NCBI GenBank assembly: GCA_001970855.1
Contig: LSSN01000963.1
Location: 1 to 15,589, forward strand
Reading direction: 5' to 3'
DNA length: 15,589 nucleotides
DNA from: Smittium culicis
Taxonomy: Eukaryota > Kickxellomycota > Harpellomycetes > Harpellales > Legeriomycetaceae
Each line of letters opens with the position of its first letter. The first letter of the stretch is position 1. The notes below the pieces were generated by a model. It saw nothing but the letters and a program-made list of their open reading frames with translations, did no database searches and had not been told where the DNA came from. This document shows positions 10,476 to 15,589 of this stretch, one piece after another. The translations under genes were made by a program, and so were the position numbers.

Positions 10476-13400
10476 TAATTATAATAACATATTTTTATTT
10501 TCAATGATATTATTTTTATATAACTTGTTATTTTTGGACAAAAATTTTTCTTAACTAGTAGCAATTCTTAATATTATTAAAAATTATAAAATCTAGTGTT
10601 ATTTAATCATTAGTGAGTTAATATTCGCAGCCAGCGATATTTGTGTATCAAAAATTAGCTAGTACAATTAATTATATCGACCAATTTAAATATAAATTTA
10701 CAAGTCAAAAAATAAAAAAATATCTACTACTCTTGATCCTTCTAGCTATAATTAATTTTATATTTATATAAGTCACAATTGATACTAATATTAAATAAAA
10801 ACTATAAAAAACATCTAAATTAAGGATTTAAATCTTTTTAAATATATATATATTTAGTATGCTCTCTGGTTGTAATTAATATTTTATATGTTGTGAATAT
10901 TATGAAAAATTTCTTATATAGTACAACATAAACAAAAAATAAGAAAAATATGTTTAAATGTGCTTATTTTTTATAATACACTCAGAGAAAAATAAATATT
11001 TCTAAAGATATTTAATATTAAGGTGTGTACTTTTATATTAGATAAATTTAGTTATAAATATTAATAAGCGTAAAAAATTTAAAAAGAATTAAAACTATTA
11101 TAGAACCAAATATTGTAAAATTAATATATAATTTAATTCATTTTCAGTAAAATAGCCGTTATAAAAATCCTTAGTAGGAAAAATTTTCATTTTTTAATAA
11201 TGAGTTTAGATTTACTATACTAAATCATACAAGACTATGCAAGTAATCAAAATCGGAATAAATAAATTAATCTATGCAATTCTAATTTAAAATAGGGACT
11301 TTAAAATACAATAAAAACACATTTTATAGTTATGTTTTTATTAAATTAAAAGTGCGATCTCATGAAATATAACGTAGCGGTGTAATTTATTGAAACCAAA
11401 TATTCATTAAAAATATTTCGTAGTAGATAATTTCTAATCTCAAAAAAAATTAAATAAATAAAATCACCGTTACAATTTTTTAAAATAATTAAATCATATT
11501 TTTTGCTTGTATGATTTTGACTAGAAATAATTCAATTTTGTTTTTATGTCAAATATAATTCTTTTTCAATTTATTATAGGCAAATATAATATTTAAATGA
11601 ATGTTTTAGTTATCAGCTATTGTGTTTTGTTTAATACTATTTATATAATAAAATTATTTCCTATTTTATACTCTATAAATTCCACATTTTATCTATCCAT
11701 TATTTAAATGAAAGTTTGAGTTTGGCAGACTAAAAAAATTTTATTGCATAAAAATTTCAAATTGTTCTTAAAAATATAACTGAATTCAAAAGAATTAACA
11801 CTATTTTAAAGCAAATATAAATAGTTTAAATCTGCTATAATAGTTATTATAAAAAAATCTGAATATGTCTTGGGTTATAAAACGTAGGATGAGAAATTAC
11901 ATACAAGTAAAAATTCCATAAAGATAAATAGAAAGTGAACATGTGTTTTTTTAATTTATAAGATTTATAAAGTACTAATTTAACATATCTCGCTATATTT
12001 TTTTCATTATTTTTAATCTAAAATCAAATGTACTGACCCTCAACCTGAACATTCTAAAATTAAACATTATATATATATATCATTTATTTGGTAAATTATA
12101 ATAATAATGCCAAAATTTATCCATTCGAAATATTTCATATCATAAATTAAATAGTATTTGATATCTCTAAATCAAATATTTTGCTATAGTAAAATTAAAT
12201 ATAAATTATTTATAGTCGTAATGTGTTATAAATCCTTATAATATATATTATTAATTAGTTATATGTTGTAGAATTTAATATACCACAACCTTTATTTTTA
12301 ATTAAGGAATTTAGTGTGATAAATTCAAAGATTTTTGTTGTTCAAAAATAAAGTAAAAAAAAATAAAAACTAATTATCAAGGTTTAAAGTTTTGAATTAG
12401 TGCCAGTATTTAAATTTTTTAACTATATAAATATAAGAGATTAAAGATTTTGATACTTTTTACTCTTTGATATATTTTGAAGCCTATCTATTTGATAACT
12501 ATAAGAACTAAATATAAAACTAAAAAAAAAATTTATGGGATCTTCTTTTATAATAATATTTTGAGAGAGAGCCTCAGAAGTATGCTATGTTCTCCTTTTT
12601 ATATCAAAAAATTTTCAATTTAGTATAATTTGATTTCGTTTGAATACTAATACTTGAGTTTGACTTATCTCGTTATTATATGTGCATTTTTTTTAGTGCA
12701 CAGTAAATTTTTATTAAAGATTTATTTTATTATTTTAGTTATAAATTTACTTTTTATTTTTATTAATAATGTTTGAGCCAATCAAAATTTAACATCTATA
12801 AATTGAAAAGAAAAATAAATTGAAATTTTCTCAGTAAATTAACCTAGTAATAGAGTATTTTACTTGTCCCTTTTCACTTTATTTCGTATCATTTTCTTTT
12901 GTTTTACATCTTGTATTAAAATTAAATAAAAATACCTTCTATTCAGCGACGAAACAGCTCCCAAACATAAAATAATATAAATAAAGTTATATAATATTAA
13001 TAAAACAAAATTTTTTATCATTATCATTATAATTATTATTTTATCTTTTAATCTTTCTTAACTAAATATATAATTATTTTTAAATATGGTAAATTGTTAT
13101 CTTTCCACTAATTTTTTTATTAAAAACAATCCATTGAATAATTTGATATTCATTTTTTTCGAATTTTTTTGTAGTAAAAATGTTTTAACTAGTTGCTTTT
13201 TTATGAATTAAAATCAGTGATTTATATAAGTATTATTTCTGTTTAATTAAATTTTACATTTGAATAATTTTAAATCTACATAGATAAAAGAGAATTTATA
13301 TGCTTCTAAAATATGAAGAGATATAGCTCATACCAATCTTTACTTTTTGTTGCTATTTTTTATCATTAAAAAATGTTTATTTGCTTGAAATATTTATGAA

Positions 13401-14052
13401 AGAATTTAAAAAATACATAAATCGGCCCTATAAAAATTATTACTGATAGTTATTGCTACGATTTTAGTTTTATTAACAATAAATATTTGATAGAACATAT
13501 TTTACCTTACTCGAGATATAACTATTTTTAAAGTTTTATTGAATTATAAATCATTTAGAGATTAATATTAGTGATCCGAATCTACAAAGCAATTTTATAG
13601 AGCCTTAATATATTTAAATATTTTTTTCACTTGATATATGCAAATTTAAATCTTTTTATAAACGCTACTTTTTTGAATTTTTTTTTTTTTAAATATATAT
13701 GATCAATTCGTTAATTGTTAATAGCCAAAGCTTTGCGCTTAAACATCTCCCGTCAAACACTCTTTAAAATAATGAATTCATTTATTCTTTTATCATTTTA
13801 AGCATGTGTATTATTTGCTTATAAATCATCATTGTCAATTATTATGTAATTATCGGAATTAATTTACTATCAGCGAATCTAATTTGATAAATTTAGCAGA
13901 TCGAAAACAGTCTACAGTCCGTGAAAGGATTAAACTAAAAAAACTATTAAAAATTTTTATTATGCCTGAATTTTAATATAAATGGTAAAAATTCCAAAAT
14001 GAATTATTAACTAAATTTCACAAATTAACCAAAAATACAAAAGTTTACGGCG

Positions 14053-14058
14053 AAAAAA
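14053..14058 (-). terminator. Pol III terminator (T6) after the tRNA pair
   Basis: Six T on the minus strand start five bases past the tRNA-Gly 3' end (trailer ATAA, then T6). A run of four or more T is the usual Pol III stop. No T-run lies in the 3-base gap between the two tRNA genes, so this is the first stop signal for both. Confidence -1.
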
Positions 14059-14062
14059 TTAT

Positions 14063-14133
14063 TGCATCAGCCGGGAGTCGAACCCGGGCCAATTGCTTGG
14101 AAGGCAACTATTCTACCGCTATACTACTAACGC
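14063..14133 (-). tRNA. tRNA-Gly (anticodon UCC)
   Basis: This 71-base gene has a full cloverleaf. The acceptor GCGTTAG pairs with CTGATGC (two G-T pairs), with discriminator A. The D-arm region contains AGCGGTAGA. The anticodon stem GTTGC/GCAAT closes the loop CTTCCAA, with anticodon TCC. The T stem CCGGG/CCCGG holds the loop TTCGACT. It resembles eukaryotic cytosolic tRNA-Gly(UCC). No CCA is encoded and no intron is present. Internal A and B boxes are intact, with B box GGGTTCGACTC. It lies three bases after tRNA-Asn on the same strand. Confidence -1.
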
Positions 14134-14136
14134 AGT

Positions 14137-14210
14137 CGCTCCCACCTAGGCTTGAACTAGGAACCTCCTGATTAACAGTCAGACGCGCTAACCAATTGCG
14201 CCATGGAAGC
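14137..14210 (-). tRNA. tRNA-Asn (anticodon GUU)
   Basis: This 74-base gene has a full cloverleaf. The acceptor GCTTCCA pairs with TGGGAGC (one T-G pair), with discriminator G as expected for Asn. The D arm is GCGCAATTGGTTAGCGC. The anticodon stem TCTGA/TCAGG (one T-G pair) closes the loop CTGTTAA, with anticodon GTT. The T stem CCTAG/CTAGG holds the loop TTCAAGC. No CCA is encoded and no intron is present. It is the upstream member of a pair with tRNA-Gly, and the absence of a T-run in the gap suggests one shared primary transcript. Confidence -1.
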
Positions 14211-15570
14211 TTATATAAAAAATAATTTCTAGCATTTTGTAAATTAATTTATTGGTTTAATCAGTCTATTTTATCTCGTACCAATGAGGAATACATACAT
14301 TAGCCCTTTCCTAGACAAAAAGTATAAAAAATTATATAACTTATAATTGAATAGATGATTTAAGAGTAATTTTTTTTGTTCGTGTTAGTTAATATCGAAT
14401 AAAATAATATTTATATATTCAATTAGTATTATAAATATCGATAGTTAATTTTGGTGATTTGAAGAACTCTTTGGGAAGAGAGCGCTTTCATATGGAAAAG
14501 TTTTATTTTCATGACTGTATTTTTGGCTGGAATTTATTTTTATTAAATATTTTAATTTCTTTTGTCCATTGTGATAACTTTATTTGCTAAAATAAAGCAA
14601 CTATTATTAATGCTATTTCATAAGATGTAATGCTTAATATTACAAAAATTTTCCTCATTAAGAACCTTAAGATTAAAAAAATCCAAACGCCCTGAAATGT
14701 TTAAAATTTTCATGTGAATAAAGATACCTTTTTAGCTAAATGAATATATCCAATATTTTCATAAAAATAAATTTTTTACAGGGTTCATAAAAATCTCAGA
14801 TAACTAAATTCTAAATTCTAATATCAAATATAAGATATTTTAGATAATCAGAGAATCAAAAAAAAAATTCTATAAATATTGCGCATGAAATTACGATAAT
14901 CAAGATCAGAACATAAACTTGCATAAATGAATAAGATATATAAAAGCAATTTAAAATTTTAAAAAGATTTTTTAATCAAATTTATGGGTAGTATATTAGC
15001 CATCAGTAATTTACAATCTTCAAAATATGAAAAATATTTTCTCGCGGATGAAATTTTTTTAATTAATTTATGGATTTTCACAGGCATTAAGTATGTTTTT
15101 TTCATCTCCAGTTTCTCAGTTAATCTATTAATAACAATTAAAAAGTAAATGCTAATAAGTTTTTATTGTATAACTATACCTATAATACATGATACAAGTA
15201 TTTATAATTCATCGAATTAAATTTGAAAAAAAAAAATAAAAACTATATATTCATCATAACAATTAATACAGTTTTTTTCGAAATAATTCATATCAATTAA
15301 AGAAAATTCAAACTAAAAAATATTACTAAGATTACATTTTACTTTAAAAAGCAAGGATGTGATTTAGCGGTTAAATTATTTTAAATAAATTTTCAGCTAT
15401 GGTATTATCTGTGTTTTATAATAAAATAACTCCAATTCTAGAGAAAACTATTTCAAAGATATACATTTTTATGAAATTCGGCTCTAGAAATATAATATTT
15501 TACAGGCGTGCTTAAAAATCATGATTCAATGAATCAATTCAGCATTTTAAAAGGTCGAATTTTTGATTTA
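14211..15570. other. AT-rich DNA upstream of the tRNA pair, no gene seen
   Basis: There is no open frame of useful length and no further tRNA. A slightly more GC-rich patch near 14450-14535 (it includes GGGAAGAGAGCGC) was checked against snRNA and box C/D snoRNA motifs and did not match. Small direct repeats such as CTAAATT near 14806-14816 are ordinary for AT-rich DNA. Confidence -1.
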
Positions 15571-15589
15571 CCCCCCCCCCCCCCCCCCC
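15571..15589. repeat. Run of 19 C at the right edge
   Basis: The last 19 bases are all C, directly after AT-rich sequence. This is most likely the point where the assembly stopped in a long C homopolymer, or a sequencing artefact. The C/G run in intron 6 shows that such tracts also occur inside this sequence, so a real poly-C tract is possible. Confidence -1.

Larger units (their letters stand above)
6336..14052. other. AT desert of 7.7 kb with no recognisable gene
   Basis: Composition is very AT-rich throughout; the lines I checked are about 13-18% GC. No open frame of about 65 codons or more occurs on either strand, and I see no tRNA, other known RNA or long tandem array. Structure is limited to A/T runs, short AT dinucleotide tracts, a perfect palindrome at 9899-9921 and a short period-9 repeat at 10452-10475. 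It could be ordinary intergenic DNA, heavily decayed repeats, or an AT-rich centromere-type region. The sequence alone does not decide. Confidence -1.

Noticed and set aside
13732..13760. AGCTTTGCGC, identical to the 5' end of vertebrate U4 snRNA
   Set aside because: Only ten bases match. The following U4 sequence, including the U6-pairing and 5' stem-loop parts, is absent.
14211..14220. TATATAA directly upstream of tRNA-Asn as a TATA element
   Set aside because: It touches the tRNA 5' end instead of sitting about 30 bases upstream, and such strings are common in this AT-rich DNA.

Overview
The window is eukaryotic nuclear DNA. It holds one intron-rich protein gene, two eukaryotic-type tRNA genes without encoded CCA, and long AT-rich gene-free DNA. 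The protein exons are near 40% GC, while most of the rest is far more AT-rich. Introns are short (83 to 134 bases) with GT..AG ends. The standard code fits, since no in-frame stop occurs in the 11 exons. This suits an AT-rich unicellular eukaryote, such as an early-diverging fungus or a protist. I cannot name the lineage from this sequence alone.

Layout. Bases 1-3181 (minus strand) carry a pantothenate kinase fused to a DUF89-type 4'-phosphopantetheine phosphatase, the domain order of animal PANK4 and plant PANK2. I reconstructed 11 exons giving 706 visible residues. The gene runs off the left edge inside the phosphatase domain. Bases 3182-3420 are its 5' region, where the strand-specific purine/pyrimidine bias flips. 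Bases 3421-5896 are gene-free and contain a perfect 12-bp hairpin near 4766. Bases 5897-6335 form an isolated GC-rich island of about 430 bases that I cannot identify; it could be a non-coding RNA gene or an eroded coding or mobile sequence. Bases 6336-14052 are a 7.7-kb AT desert with no gene that I can see. Bases 14063-14210 (minus strand) are tRNA-Asn(GUU) and tRNA-Gly(UCC), three bases apart, sharing one apparent Pol III terminator. From 14211 to the end is AT-rich DNA, closing in a run of 19 C at the contig edge.

The kinase half would make 4'-phosphopantothenate, the first committed step of CoA synthesis. The phosphatase half would remove phosphate from 4'-phosphopantetheine or its damaged forms. 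The two activities on one chain would push and restrain the same pathway. The two catalytic kinase residues lost in mammalian PANK4 are kept here, so this kinase is predicted to be active. The tRNA genes have no evident link to it.
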